DNA from: Dentipellis sp. KUC8613
Taxonomy: Eukaryota; Basidiomycota; Agaricomycetes; Russulales; Hericiaceae
NCBI GenBank assembly: GCA_002286715.1
Contig: NSJX01000015.1
Coordinates: 249,313 to 313,312 of the forward strand
Direction: 5' to 3'
Length of the DNA stretch: 64,000 nucleotides
Shown here: in pieces, positions 45,249 to 56,635 of the stretch
How the letters are laid out: each line of letters starts with the position of its first letter
Numbering within the stretch: the stretch's first letter is position 1
Made by a program: the position numbers and the translations under genes
Notes under the pieces: model-generated
Seen by the model: the letters and a program-made list of their open reading frames with translations, nothing else
Database searches by the model: none
What the model was told of the DNA's origin: nothing

Positions 45249-46255
45249 CCGTAAGCATTTATAATGTCGCATTCCACCCTTTATGCGTCTGCTGTATATT
45301 TCGATACCAGATGAGAACTATGCGCGAACGATATCCTGATCTCATTTTCTCATTGCGAGTCTCTGGTCGATGAGCTGAGATATTCGGCCGGGCAGACACG
45401 AAAACGATTGAGTTCCATTTGGTCTAGCCTAACAACCCCACCGCCACCGCCGTCCGCAGCTATATGTGGACAACAAGACGCCAGACTAAGAATACAGCGC
45501 CTTCTTATCTTTGTGAAGCTTGTTCGACGCGGTGCCGCAATGGGATGTCGTTGTCTGACGGGCTCAATCAGTGAATTATCCGGAATATGGAAGTACGTGC
45601 CTTTTCCGTGTATACAGGATCCGAGATCTGCTCATTGATACCTCAAAAGTGAAAGTGTCATCGTGAGACTGATCTCTTCCTCACATGTTGTACCAGGAAC
45701 AATTCGGTCATGTTACCACTGTCACACGCGACATACGGAGGCGCGTGTCGCTGTTGAGACGGTTCATGGCAGCTCAAACTACTTGCTGCCCGTGAGGCGA
45801 ACCTTGGTCAAGTCGTACAGCCCCAATACTGTAGACCCTCGATGAAATATTCGCTCCAATTCTTGTCGTGTGCACATGCAAGTACGCTCGCCATCAGGCA
45901 CGCTGCAGTATGACGCAGCTGGGCAGATAAACGCACACCGACGCCGCCGAACCTCGTTCAGAACATCCGACTTTAACGCTTCCAGCACGAGACGCTCTCA
46001 CGGTGCTTTGCCCTGAATAGACTGACGTTCTTCCCACAATTGCCGCATACTCGGCATCCGCAATGATTCCGACGACCACTCTATCAGCGCTCCGGTATAA
46101 ATCGCAGACTCGACGACATGGAACCCTCGTTTGACCCGTTCTGAGCTATGGTTGACTTGTCTAGGGATTCAGGCCGCTTCTCCTCCTAAGCAAGCTTGGT
46201 ATTCGTAGGGCTCAGAGCCCTTCTTACTGTCAGGGGCTTCGCTGTTCAGTCGGCC
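45249..46255. other. Intergenic between membrane-family copies
   Basis: About 1 kb. Two overlapping minus-strand frames of 60-70 codons (45779-46079) show no known motif. No repeat or RNA gene recognised. Confidence 0.45.
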
Positions 46256-47928
46256 ATGTGCGGCGAAGAGTTCTTCAGGGTGAGTGACCGCGCTGTAGCT
46301 TCATCCCGTGTTGTCTAAGACATATGTCTGATTCCATGCAAAGAGCCGCTTGGCTAGTTTATGGGTAAGCAATCCCAATCTGTTCGCGTGTTGTCCGGTT
46401 TTCATATTGAACATTGGCGGCCCGGACGATCTCAAGGTCGAGACATTTCTATACGGTGTGTAATCCTCGCAAGAATCGTCAAGACACGTGCATTCTGACG
46501 ATTTGTTAGGTCTCTATACGCTTCTATTTGCAGGGTCGATCTACGTCCTTGTTTACCGACGCCCGCACAGATACTATCTGCTAACGACCGTAACATTATT
46601 CGCCCTCTGCTCGACGTTCATGTTCATCGATTTCGTCAAAATACTCGAAACGCCGGACTTCACAGCGAACACATTCTACTCTGACTATTCCTCCGTCTCC
46701 TGTCCTTCAACGTCCCCCGAAAATAATGACAACGTCCGTCTGATCGAGACTGTGTTCACGGACCTACTCGTGACAATACAGGACGGGCTCTCAGCGCTTG
46801 CACAGTATGTATCTCCTAATATTGCTGGCTTCTCCACGATGAATGCAATTCACGGTGCAGGGTCATCGCACATGGTTTGCTGGTGAGTGAAAGCGAGCCA
46901 TTGCAAGACATTCCTAACGCAGTCAATGACCGGCAAGATCTACCGCTGTCTCATCATCTGGGATCGCAGGAAATGGGTTGTCATGCCCTCAACTGTATGT
47001 TTGTTCGCCACAACAGGTAGGTTCATCCCCGGAGCCACAACACTACAAAGCTGGACGCTCATCGTTTCGCACCTCCAGTACTGAATCTTCTTGACATCTA
47101 CTACGATGTTGAAATATACCACTTTCGCCACGTCATATTACGGTCAGATCCCAGCCCTCCTCAGCTGGCCGAGGCGCAGCGCATGAACAATGTTCTCGCA
47201 GAAGCGAGCTTTGCGCTGGGGCTGGCGACAAATGCCTTGACGACTGTGTTGATTGGTGCGCAATTTGCCTCAGACACACTATCGTGCTGTTCATCAACTG
47301 TTCGTTGATTATCTCTCTTGCAGTGATCCGTGTATGGCTGTCGACAAGAGAGCTAGAGCGTACACTCGGTAGGAGGGTGGGTATCCGATATCGCTCGGCA
47401 TTACTCATGGTGTACGTAGATTCATGGCTTTCTCGGCGACAACACTGATCCATTCTTCAGTATCGAATCTGGCGCGTTATATTCGCTATCTTTGCTGATC
47501 TTTTTGATTGTCAATGTCTTGAGCCCTACGTATCTGGTAAGTACTTCGCACATCCACGCCCTTCCTCGCACTAAGGCAAAAAATCTTATTGTTTATCAGG
47601 CGATTCCTAATAACGCAATGCAGCAGCTCATGGTAGGTTCATAAGCTACTGTATAGCTCGATTAAAACGATTAATCATGATTCTCATACAGGGTATAGCA
47701 CCCACGCTCATCATTGTCCGCGTCGGAATGAATAAGGGTGTTGAAGCATCACGGGATATGCCTCGCTTCAGCAACGTCGACGAGTTGCTCACCCCAGCAT
47801 CGCATACAGCCCATTTTCCCGTATATCCTCCGGGGACAGAAATGATCAAGAATGAGTTCACTACTGCAAAAGAGGGCGACAAGTATCAAAGAGCGGAGGA
47901 CGAGATTGCGAGAGGTGGCAATGTATGA
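46256..47928 (+). CDS. Multi-pass membrane protein, MCG/GIAPTLIIVRVG family, copy 4
   Basis: Start ATG 46256 encodes MCGEEFFR. Exon DDLKVETFLYG is near 46430-46455, then LYTLLFAGSIYVLVYRRPHR and helix TVTLFALCSTFMFIDFVKIL. Next come an acidic loop with SPENNDN, FTDLLVTIQDGLSALAQYVS, IYRCLIIWDRRKWVVMPSTV and LLDIYYDVEIYHFRHV. ALGLATNALTTVLI precedes IRVWLSTRELERTLGRRVGI. Then IESGALYSLSLLIFLIVNVL, the hallmark GIAPTLIIVRVGMNKG near 47693, and the tail ending ARGGNV at 47928. It is the nearest relative of copy 2, on the opposite strand 15 kb away. About ten exons. Intact by motif order; function unknown. Confidence 0.8.
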
Positions 47929-49299
47929 CAGTGAGCATGCATACCATCATTAGAGTCAGGCTTGTGTCATTCTCAGCGATGTAGATTTCAAGCCTGGTTC
48001 TCATTGTGGGGTAACGGAGTGTCAGAACATTCGCGCATCGGCAATGGTAGACTCTGTACGGTAAATAGAGCTGGTAACACTAGGAAGGTCACATATGCCG
48101 GATCATACGCGAACAGACACAAATGAAGCACGGTTCCAATTCAAGACATCAATATTGCCTGGTATTAATGAGCATTCGAATCGAATGAAGCTAGCACGCA
48201 CGTTAGAGGGGCAAATGAGCGGCTTTTCTGACAGGCTTTTCGTAACAAAAGACAGTCTAGGCGTAGCAGCACTGCACCATTATTATTGAAACATCTCAAA
48301 AAAGCGTAGCATCCATGCCCGTCCGATGCCAGCCTAAATGTCTACTAGTATGACTGACGAGAAGAGCCGATGACTTCCGAAGCAGAGCTTGCTCGCTCTG
48401 TCGACACTTTGCCTCGGCAGGCACTCGCCTTGTCGGCATATTCCGTGATCATTCTCCAATAACACGGCCACGGCATGTCTGGATTTTCTGTCACCATGAT
48501 AAGTCGTTTTCTCGAAATGCGGACCCCTGATTTGATGCTACGACTCGGACTCGTTGGCATTGACTTTGCCGCTGATTTATCCAAAACGTTCGCATAGGTT
48601 GTTTGTGAAGTCGGAGGATCGAATCTATCGGAACGCTTCATTGACAAGTTGACTTACGGGGATAAGAGGGTATTCCGATGGACATCCTTACATACACTCC
48701 TTGACAACATAATTGCATCGGGTGCAATGCCGCTGCACCGACTGGCTCACCGGGAATACAACAGATCTTCAGATATAGGCACCTGCATTTAGCTCGTCCG
48801 GGGATACGTTATAACGTGCACCAAGGAGGGGCTGGAATTGACTAAAGATTAACAATCACACCATTCCATTTCAAGCATCTTCACCCACACTCCTCGATGG
48901 TGCAAAGTCTACATCGGAAGCCCGGAGGGGATGAAGGCATCGCTGAACAGTCCAGGTAAGCACTTTGAGTCGGCTGTCGAGCGATGGTAACGGTGACCGG
49001 AGGTGGGAATAGGTAGCCTATCTGTTCCTTCGGACTTTTTCAGGTCTCCCGAAAGGGCTGATCGGGCAGGTCTCGATGCCGTTAGCGCGCGCCAGTCGCG
49101 ACGTCGGTTAGATGAGTTATATAGGGCCCTGCTGTGATGCGCTCGCTTGGAGCTTGACTGATTCCCCCACGCCTTCTCCCCCATGAATCGTGCATTCAAC
49201 GGCTACGAGTAACGACAGCACCTGTCTGTTCGATAAGTATCGAGTTGAGTTGGGGTTGGACTGTTCACTCTTTTTCATCCCTCCGGTCGAATGCTGGTC
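47929..49299. other. Intergenic between membrane-family copies
   Basis: About 1.37 kb. Minus-strand frames of about 100 codons at 48345-48647 and 48909-49199 show no motif or splice logic. I see no transposon ends. Confidence 0.45.
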
Positions 49300-51021
49300 A
49301 TGTGCGGCCATGACTACTACATGGTACGCCGATCTGCATCTAGTAGGGGAGGCGGTCTGACAGAGCTGCGTTCGTGTCGTTGAAGGCTACGATAGGAGGC
49401 CTTTGGGTGAGTCCTCAATTTCCATGATTCATATAATTTCACTCAATACTCTCGCGGGCAGGCGGAGACCATATTCTACGGTTCGTGTCGCATTCGGACC
49501 CTTCTTCCAATCGCTAACGGCTCTGCAGGACTTTATGCGGCTATCTTTATTCAGTCGATAATTCTTCTCATCACTCGGCGGCGCAACAAATACTTCCTTC
49601 TCACGTCTATCGCAATGTTCATTCTCTGCACGATTCATCTGGTTATCGATTTCCTCAAAGTCATACTGGCCCCGGCTGTAGTCTCGAACAGCATCTGCAC
49701 CGGCGTAGCGTGCCTCGCATGCGGAGGCAATACTCAAGAGAGGCTAGATCAAGTCTTGATCCAAAATCTCCTGGCACCCATCGGCGCGAGTGTTGTCGCC
49801 GTAGTCCAGTAAGCATTGACCTGTCACTTTTGCGGGAAATACTCTGAGACGTGGCGCGATAGACTTCTGGCGCAAGGGCTTTTGGTGAGATATATCTGTG
49901 TCTGTTGCTGAAAGTGTTCGGTGCTCATGTTCGCTAGATATATCGCTGTATCGTTATCTGGAAAGACCGGCAGTGGGTTGCACTCTTCCCGTCATTTTTC
50001 CTGCTCGCAAGCACCGGTGCGCTCTTCTGGCCCCATGCAACGCAATCTCTCGTCTAATTCATGAACGCAGGCATTTGCTGTGTGAAGATCTACGCTGAAG
50101 CTGAAGTCTACCACATCAGACGGAGCTCACCGCTCTCAACACCCACGCCCCCGCCACGGTGGCTCTACCTCAGCAATCTGATTATTGTCCTCGAGTCGGC
50201 ACGCGTCGCGCTTGTTCTTTTGACGAATCTTACGACGACAACCTTCATCTGTGAGTGCAGTACCTGTTTCGGAGCGGATATCTGTAGAAGATTGAGGCTA
50301 ACCCATGTCCATTTAGCTTTGCGAATATGGCAAATCAGCCGGGAGCTAGATGCAATAGTGGGGAAAAGGGCAGGAGCAAGGTACTATTATAGCATCGCGA
50401 TAGTGTGAGTGCGCTTGTTTCTTGGTTCTAGTGCTAAGCGTTTAACATTGTCGGTCCGGCTTCGATGATTTAGTCTGGAATCGGGCGCCATTTATTGCAT
50501 ACCGCTTGTCATCGACCTGATCGTTAGCTTCGCTAAGCCCGCTCTTTCCGTGCGTTGTCTCACTCAGGATCGCGTCGGTCTTCTTTCTAAAATTTTCTTC
50601 TGCTTTAGTCTCTTCCGGCCGGGATCTCGAGCCAGTTCATGGTGAGCTCGCTGTCGCCGTTCTTTTGCTTGTTTCCCTGACCGATGGCGTGTAGGGTATC
50701 GCGCCGACTCTCATCATCGTCCGCGTCGGGATGGGCAAAGAAATCCGGATGCCCACAGCTTCCATGCATCTCAGCAACGTCTCCGAGATCCTCACCCCCG
50801 CATCACGCGGTCTCGGGCGCTCGGACCAGGACCTCGATATGGACGCTTGCGAAACGCAGGCTGGGACCAGCAGACAGTGGAGCAAGGCATCGGGATCCAA
50901 GTACTCTGAATGGGACGTGGCGTCTAGGCCAGAAAAGGCGCTCACGGCGGACATCCAGTTCGGGCGATATCGACATTCACGAGAGGACATACACAGGCAT
51001 AGTCGAGCGGTGTCGGTTTGA
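49300..51021 (+). CDS. Multi-pass membrane protein, MCG/GIAPTLIIVRVG family, copy 5
   Basis: Start ATG 49300 encodes MCGHDYYM. After small exons (KATIGGLW near 49385, AETIFYG near 49460) come LYAAIFIQSIILLITRRRNK and helix TSIAMFILCTIHLVIDFLKV. A Cys-rich loop CTGVACLACGG follows, then ASVVAVVQ. Next are IYRCIVIWKDRQWVALFPSF (about 49940), YAEAEVYHIRRSSPLS, SARVALVLLTNLTTTTFI, LRIWQISRELDAIVGKRAGA, and a LESGAIYCIPLVID-like helix. The hallmark GIAPTLIIVRVGMGKE is at about 50697-50744, with a charged tail ending SRAVSV at 51021. An in-frame ATG nine bases upstream (49291) is possible. About ten exons; function unknown. Confidence 0.78.
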
Positions 51022-51258
51022 GGGTCTGCTTTGAGTGAATATCATTAGATTGTACTATTATTGTATACTAACCCATATACCACGAACCAGTGATTAGGTT
51101 CTTGTACTTGAATGAATGAATCGCATGAAGTTCGTCGAGGGGTCATCCAATGTCTCGTCTCCGCGAATGTCAACATTATGCCAGATGGTACAGTCAAATT
51201 CTTTCTATACTCATAATGGTCGGTTATCGTCGTGCCCTGAGACACGAAATGAAGCGTC

Positions 51259-53271
51259 TCAGACGGCGGAGGACGGATCCTCCTGCCTTTTCTCATCAGT
51301 GCCCTGCAGCTCGTCCGAATGGGTCGTCCGATACTCCGCCTTCTCGGGTCTTTTCTCCCCGTCCGTGTCTGCTCTCGCGTTCGTCTTTTCCTCCTCAGCT
51401 CTCCTCAACCTCTCTAGCACGATCTTCTTCCTCCACTCAATGCCACCTTGGTACCCGAACCACGTATACCGCTCGCAATGCGGGCCGCGCAGGAGCAAGA
51501 CAGCAAGCTGGAAACCCGTAAGGGCAAGCGAAAGCGCCGCCGCGGGGCGCCAGCCGTGTTCTGTGAAGACCTTCGACCCGACCGCGGTCCCCATTACCTG
51601 GCCAATGAAGATCTGCAGCGCAATGTGGTCAGCAGGTGAGCGGTCGCTTCTACGCCGGTGGCAAGCGCTTACGGCAAGAATGACGACCGCGTTGAGGCGT
51701 GCTCGTGCGGCCGCGGAGATACTGCGAACCGATAGTCGATTAGACTGGGCACCTTCCAGAAGGGAATGACAGCAGCGACGTACCCGAGGACGGAGGATGT
51801 CAAGGACACCTGCTGCATCTGCCGTCCCACGTCCAGACCGACAGTGACAATTACCACGGCAGCAATGTTAACTCCTGCCGCACCGGTATTGATCGCCTGG
51901 ACGAAGATAAGGAAGACCGTGGCAAGCAGGGTCGCGTACCACGCAACGAGGCGATCGATTGTACGTCCGAGAATTGGTGCCATGCACACGCCGAACATGC
52001 CGATGAGGCCAAAGAGGCCGATGACCAGCCTGTCCGGAGCGAAGGTGAGTAATGTCAGACTCAAGGCAGGCGGCGAATCGGAGCGTACGTGGAATAGTTG
52101 TACGGGGGTCCACCGAGGAGGAACGTCAGGGTCACCCAGAAGTTGGTGAATGTCGCACTGGACGCGATGCTCATCAGGCAGGCTTGTATTAGCTTGGGCT
52201 CCGTGACTGCGAGCTTGGCCATACTCCAGAGAATATGTATGTATCCTAGGCCGGGGTTCTTCGCTGGGTAGTCTGGGAGCGTAAAGTATAGTGTTACAAT
52301 AACGCCGTACTGCACGCCAATCGCCATGTAATACACAACGCGCCAGGTGACAAATTGCGCAATGACACCTGCGACGACTCGGGCGATTAGAACGCCGAGA
52401 AGCAGCCCGGACATGACAATCGAGATGGCAGTTGCGCGCCGCTCAGGTGGAGAGAGGTCCGCGGCGAGAGGTATAAGAATCTGCGGCGCAACGGAGAACA
52501 TGCCGACAAAGAATGTTATCACTTCGAAAGCGACGAGAGAACGCGTGATGGCGAGCCCAATGCTGAGTGTAGCCGGGACGAAGGTAATGATGAGGAGAAG
52601 CGGCCGACGTCGAACGAGGTCTCCCAACGGCGTGATGAGGACAAGGCCACAAGCATATCTATTGGGTAGGCATGAAGCTAATTCAGGTCTCACGAAGGAG
52701 GCGCATCAGACGTACCCTGCTTGGACCAATGTGGGTATTCTAGACAGAGAATATGTTAGATATCATCTAGTCGGAGGTTTGGACGTATTCTGCGTTATTG
52801 CCTCAGCCTCCGAAAGCAACTTACCTCGAGACCTCTCCATATGTAACATTGAAGGATATCGAAAACTGGACTGAGCACTGTCAGTCAGCTGCATTCCGGT
52901 TTGTCGTTGAACCAACTCACTCAACAAGGGCTGGCAATAATAAAGGTTCGCCACGACTGAAGTCTAGTCAGTCCATTACCTCTGAACGACTAAATATGTC
53001 CAAAATCAATGGGCTCACCGAATGTGCTCGCAGCACCAAAAACAGCATTGAGAAGGACTCCAAAGTGCACCTTCTTGTCGGGATGGTATCGCAGATGTTT
53101 GGGTATCGGCAAGAAGCCCCAGTCCCTCGAGTATTCTACGAAGTTTTGATGGACCACTTTCTCGGACTTGATCTCTTCCTCGTGCTTCAGGCCGCCGCTG
53201 GCAGGGCTGACACCATCCCGCTCTTCGTGAACCGTGTCGAGCTCGGATACGCTGGCACCGTCCTGTGCCAT
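51259..53271 (-). CDS. MFS transporter, tandem copy 1
   Basis: Twelve-helix major facilitator of unknown substrate. Start MAQDGASVSELDTV at 53271. A cytoplasmic head ends WGFLPIPKHLRYHPDKK, then FGVLLNAVFGAASTF, VVANLYYCQPLLS, a FSISFNVTYGEVSR exon, and PTLVQAGYACGLVLITPLGD. RRRPLLLII is the A-motif region; QILIPLAADLSPPERRATAI and MSGLLLGVLIARVVAGVIAQ follow. Then come ATFTNFWVTLTFLLGGPPYN, FGLIGMFGVCMAPILGRTID and GQVMGTAVGSKVFTEHGWRP. A Glu/Lys-rich tail with YTWFGYQGGIEWRKK precedes the stop at 51259. The VVANLYYCQPLL and APQILIPLAADL blocks mark the YgaY-like MFS subgroup. Tandem paralogue of 53683-55645, same strand, 411 bases apart. Confidence 0.87.
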
Positions 53272-53682
53272 AGAAGAGTCAAGAGCTCCAGACGTTGGAA
53301 AACGTACGAGAGGTTATGAACAAGAGCCTCGCCGCAGTGCGGCTCTCCACCGTGCCGCCTGGACTGTGCTGCATGGTAATAATGTTCTCATGGCTTTATT
53401 TAGCCAGCCTGAATCCGTTTTGCATGTGGGTCGGTTTGGTCACCGTGGTCAGGTCCGAAGGGGATTGGTGCCGAGCCGGCATCGCTGAAAACATAGCCAC
53501 AAAAAACGTAATCGCACAGGCGCCTGATAAGTCGCAATCGCATCGGCCGACACTGGGGGATATCGTGAATATGCGAGGTATGTCTGGGTGTCTAAGTGCA
53601 GTCTAAGGTATCAAGCTGAGCTACGAGGCAGGCGATCATGAAGCGTGTCGTAGGAAATCCCAAGTCGTAAGAAATGCATGCA
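53272..53682. other. Spacer between the two MFS genes
   Basis: About 410 bases that hold the promoter of MFS copy 1 and the 3' end of copy 2. No coding signal. Confidence 0.5.
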
Positions 53683-55645
53683 TCACTGATCCGGATCGTT
53701 CTTCTCATCCACGTTCTCCTTCACCTCCGCGATCACGTCCTTCTTGTCCTCCTCTCGCTTCTCGTCCTCCCCCGCCTCCCCCACCTCGGCCTTCTCGGCC
53801 TGCGCCGCCGCCTCAAGCTCCTCCTTCTCGCGTCGCTGGCGCTCGCGCACGACGTCCTTGCGCCACTCGGCGCCGCCCTCCCAGCCGAACCAGGTGTAGC
53901 GCCGCACGTGCGGGCCGCGGATGAGCAGGATGGCGAGCTGCCAGCCGGTCCAGGCGAAGGAGAGCCAGGCGGAGGCGCGCCAACCATGTTCGACAAAGAC
54001 GCGCGAGCCGACGGGGGTGCCCATGACTGTGCCGAGGAAGAACTGGAAGGCATGTCAGCGAACGAAGTAATTCACAGAGCGAAGTATACATACCGAGAGA
54101 ATGACGACGGCGTTGAGGCGCGAGCGCGCGGACTCGTTGATGCTGCGGGAAATTAAGCCGGAGCATCAAGCCGGTATAGCGAGAAACTCACGCAAAGACG
54201 GCCGTGGTGAGTGAGGTCTGTTGCATCTGGCGGAAAATGTCGAGCCCCACACAGACGATGACTACGGCGGCGATGTTGACGCCTGCGGCGCCAACGTAGA
54301 TTGCCTGCACGCAGACCAGAACGGCGGTCGAGAAGAGCGTCGCATACCAAGGGATGAGACGGTCGACGATTTTGCCGACAAGGGGAGCCATCAGGACACC
54401 GCCCATGCCAATGAGACCAAAGAGGCCAATAGCGAGCCTAGTCGGAAGTGAGATTATGTGTGACAATTTATGCAAAGAAGCGCTTACGTCGAGTAGTTGT
54501 AAAGCGGACCGCCGAGCAAGAAGGTGAGCGTGACCCAGAAGTTGGTGAAGCAGGCGCTGGATGCGATGGTGATAAGGCATGCCTGGATAAGCTCCGGCTC
54601 AGTCACGGCGAGCTTCGCCATGGTCCACAGGATGTCCAAGTACGTCAAGCCCGTGTTCTTGGCTGGATAGTCGGGCAGTATCGCCCAAAAGAGCAGCATC
54701 ACAAAGTACTGCACGCCGATGGCCATGTAGTACACAATACGCCATGTCACAAACTGAGCGATGATGCCCGAGAAGACACGCGCGATAAGGACACCGAGGA
54801 GCAGGCCAGAGAGCACGATGGAGATGGCCGTCGCGCGGCGCTCCGGGGGCGCGAGATCAGCAGCGAGCGGGATGAGGATCTGTGGGGAGACGCTGAAGGT
54901 GCCGACGAGGAATGAAAGCGCCTCGAAGACTGCAAGAGAGCGTGTCACGGCGAGTCCGATGGTGAGGCTGGCAGAGATGACGGTCAGCAGGAGAATAAGC
55001 GGCCGGCGGGGCACGAGGTCGCCCATGGGCGAGATGAGCAGCAGGCCGGCGGCATATCTAAATAAGGATAGTCTTAGCATCCCTAACTTATTTGATAGTG
55101 ACGTCGTCTTGAAGCTTACCCTCCTTGTATGAGCGTCGGGATACTGTGAGGAAATGAACATGTTGATAAATGTCATTTACAGAACGGGCGGCTCGCGAAG
55201 CTTACTTTGAAACCTCGTCATACGTAACATTGAAGGACTTGGACAGCTGGACTGCAATGACAGTTCAGGAGCTGCCGCACTCCGTGCAAGCCAGAACTTA
55301 CTGAGCAATGGCTGACAGTAGTAGAGGTTGGCCACGACTGTCGCACGCAAAGAAATGACATGAATAACGAACTTTTCTCGAGGAACGCGAGCATCACTCA
55401 CTGAAAGTACACCCGAAGCCGAACGCTGCGTTCATCAACGTTCCGAACACTGCTGGATGCTTGGGATCATAGCGAAGCCTCTTGGGAATGGGAAGGAACC
55501 CGAAGTTCGTCCTGTTTGGATGCCATTCTGATTTTTGATCGTCTACCTTCGAAGCCTCCACGCCATTCACCGAGGACGCGGTATTGGCCATAGGCAGCGT
55601 CTCCAAGCTCGAAGGTGCGTTCGTTGGGAGAGCGTTTGGAGCCAT
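53683..55645 (-). CDS. MFS transporter, tandem copy 2
   Basis: Paralogue of the adjacent MFS gene with the same exon order. I chose MAPNALPTNAPSSLE at 55645; an in-frame ATG at 55702 would add 19 residues. Head block FGFLPIPKRLRYDPKHPAVF, then NAAFGFGCTF, VVANLYYCQPLLS, FNVTYDEVSK and YAAGLLLISPMGDLVPRRPL. Next are SFLVGTFSVSPQILIPLAAD, GLLLGVLIARVFSGIIAQFV, FTNFWVTLTFLLGGPLYNYS and GLIGMGGVLMAPLVGKIVDR. VMGTPVGSRVFVEHGWRASA precedes an especially acidic tail (AEKAEVGEAGEDEKREEDKK) ending NDPDQ at 53683. GC content and codon bias are stronger than in copy 1, suggesting higher expression or different constraint. Confidence 0.87.
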
Positions 55646-56441
55646 GAGTCCCAACAGCGACGGTCGAAGGAGGAGAAACGGACAAACGTGGGCGGAAGGC
55701 ACTCCGCCATTTTTATCGCTCGTCTCGACATGCTTGTCCGCAAGCGCCTGTGATCTTACACATTCTGAAGAACTCTCGAAGAAGGCATCTAATCCCCACG
55801 ATTGCTATCTTGACTCAGCAAAGCTGTGTAACATCCACCCTGAACTTGCCGCCGGCAGTTTATACTTGTCCTTTGTGCAACGGATACTTCAAGAGGACCT
55901 AGCGATTATCCATCAAATTTATTTCGCGCCGACACTTGAGAGTATGTTCTCCACAACATGCTGAAGCTTGCTAGGAATTTAATCTTCGTGCTTGACAGAT
56001 GTAGTTCGATAAAGCAATGCTTCTTCCGGGATTCACGACGTCGGCCTCATGTGGATCCGCCTCCTTTGGTAAACGGCCTTCTAAACTCTCGATGCTTGCT
56101 GAACGAGCAGGTAGTACTCGTGGGCTTTTACATGCCATGATCGTCCAGTCGTTTCTGTGATCCGTGATGAATGCTTCGACCCACTAGCCAAACCTTAAGA
56201 ATGCAATGCTCTACCACACGGATAGTATTGACGTTTCTGTGTGCAGGCCGCGAATGCTTCGCCGCTCGGGGAACGCATGTACACCGTGCACATGATACTC
56301 CTTGGATCTTCAATCTAGCTATTTGAGAAGAGCGCGGAGATACTTACCACTTTTACCGAGGGCACACTCGGAACGGAGTTCGACATTAGCCGTCAGTCTG
56401 GTGCACCTCATTGAGTGGTATGAATTGCAACGTTTCTTGTC
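55646..56441. other. Intergenic between MFS copy 2 and tRNA-Gly
   Basis: About 800 bases with no supported gene. It contains the MFS promoter. Confidence 0.5.
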
Positions 56442-56512
56442 GCATTAATGGGGTAGTGGTAACCTGGGTCGTTGCCATCGACCCGCCGGGGGTTCGATTC
56501 CCCCTCAATGCA
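56442..56512 (+). tRNA. tRNA-Gly(GCC)
   Basis: 71 bases, no intron. Acceptor strands are gcattaa and tcaatgc (one mismatch), discriminator a. The D-arm is ggggtagtggtaacct. The anticodon stem is ggtcg/cgacc with loop ttgccat, so the anticodon is GCC. The T-stem is five perfect pairs, gggggttcgattccccc. It is followed by a T-rich Pol III terminator. Confidence 0.93.
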
Positions 56513-56533
56513 AGAGAATTTAATTCGCCAGCT

Positions 56534-56538
56534 CTTTT
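56534..56538 (+). terminator. Pol III terminator of tRNA-Gly
   Basis: A run of five T, 22 bases after the end of the tRNA. Confidence 0.6.
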
Positions 56539-56635
56539 TCTTCTGTCATTTTTCTTACTTTATCCACAATCTCACCGTACTCACAACAATCAACAATACT
56601 GACAGTACATTTCAAGCCAATGCTGACATTCACCG

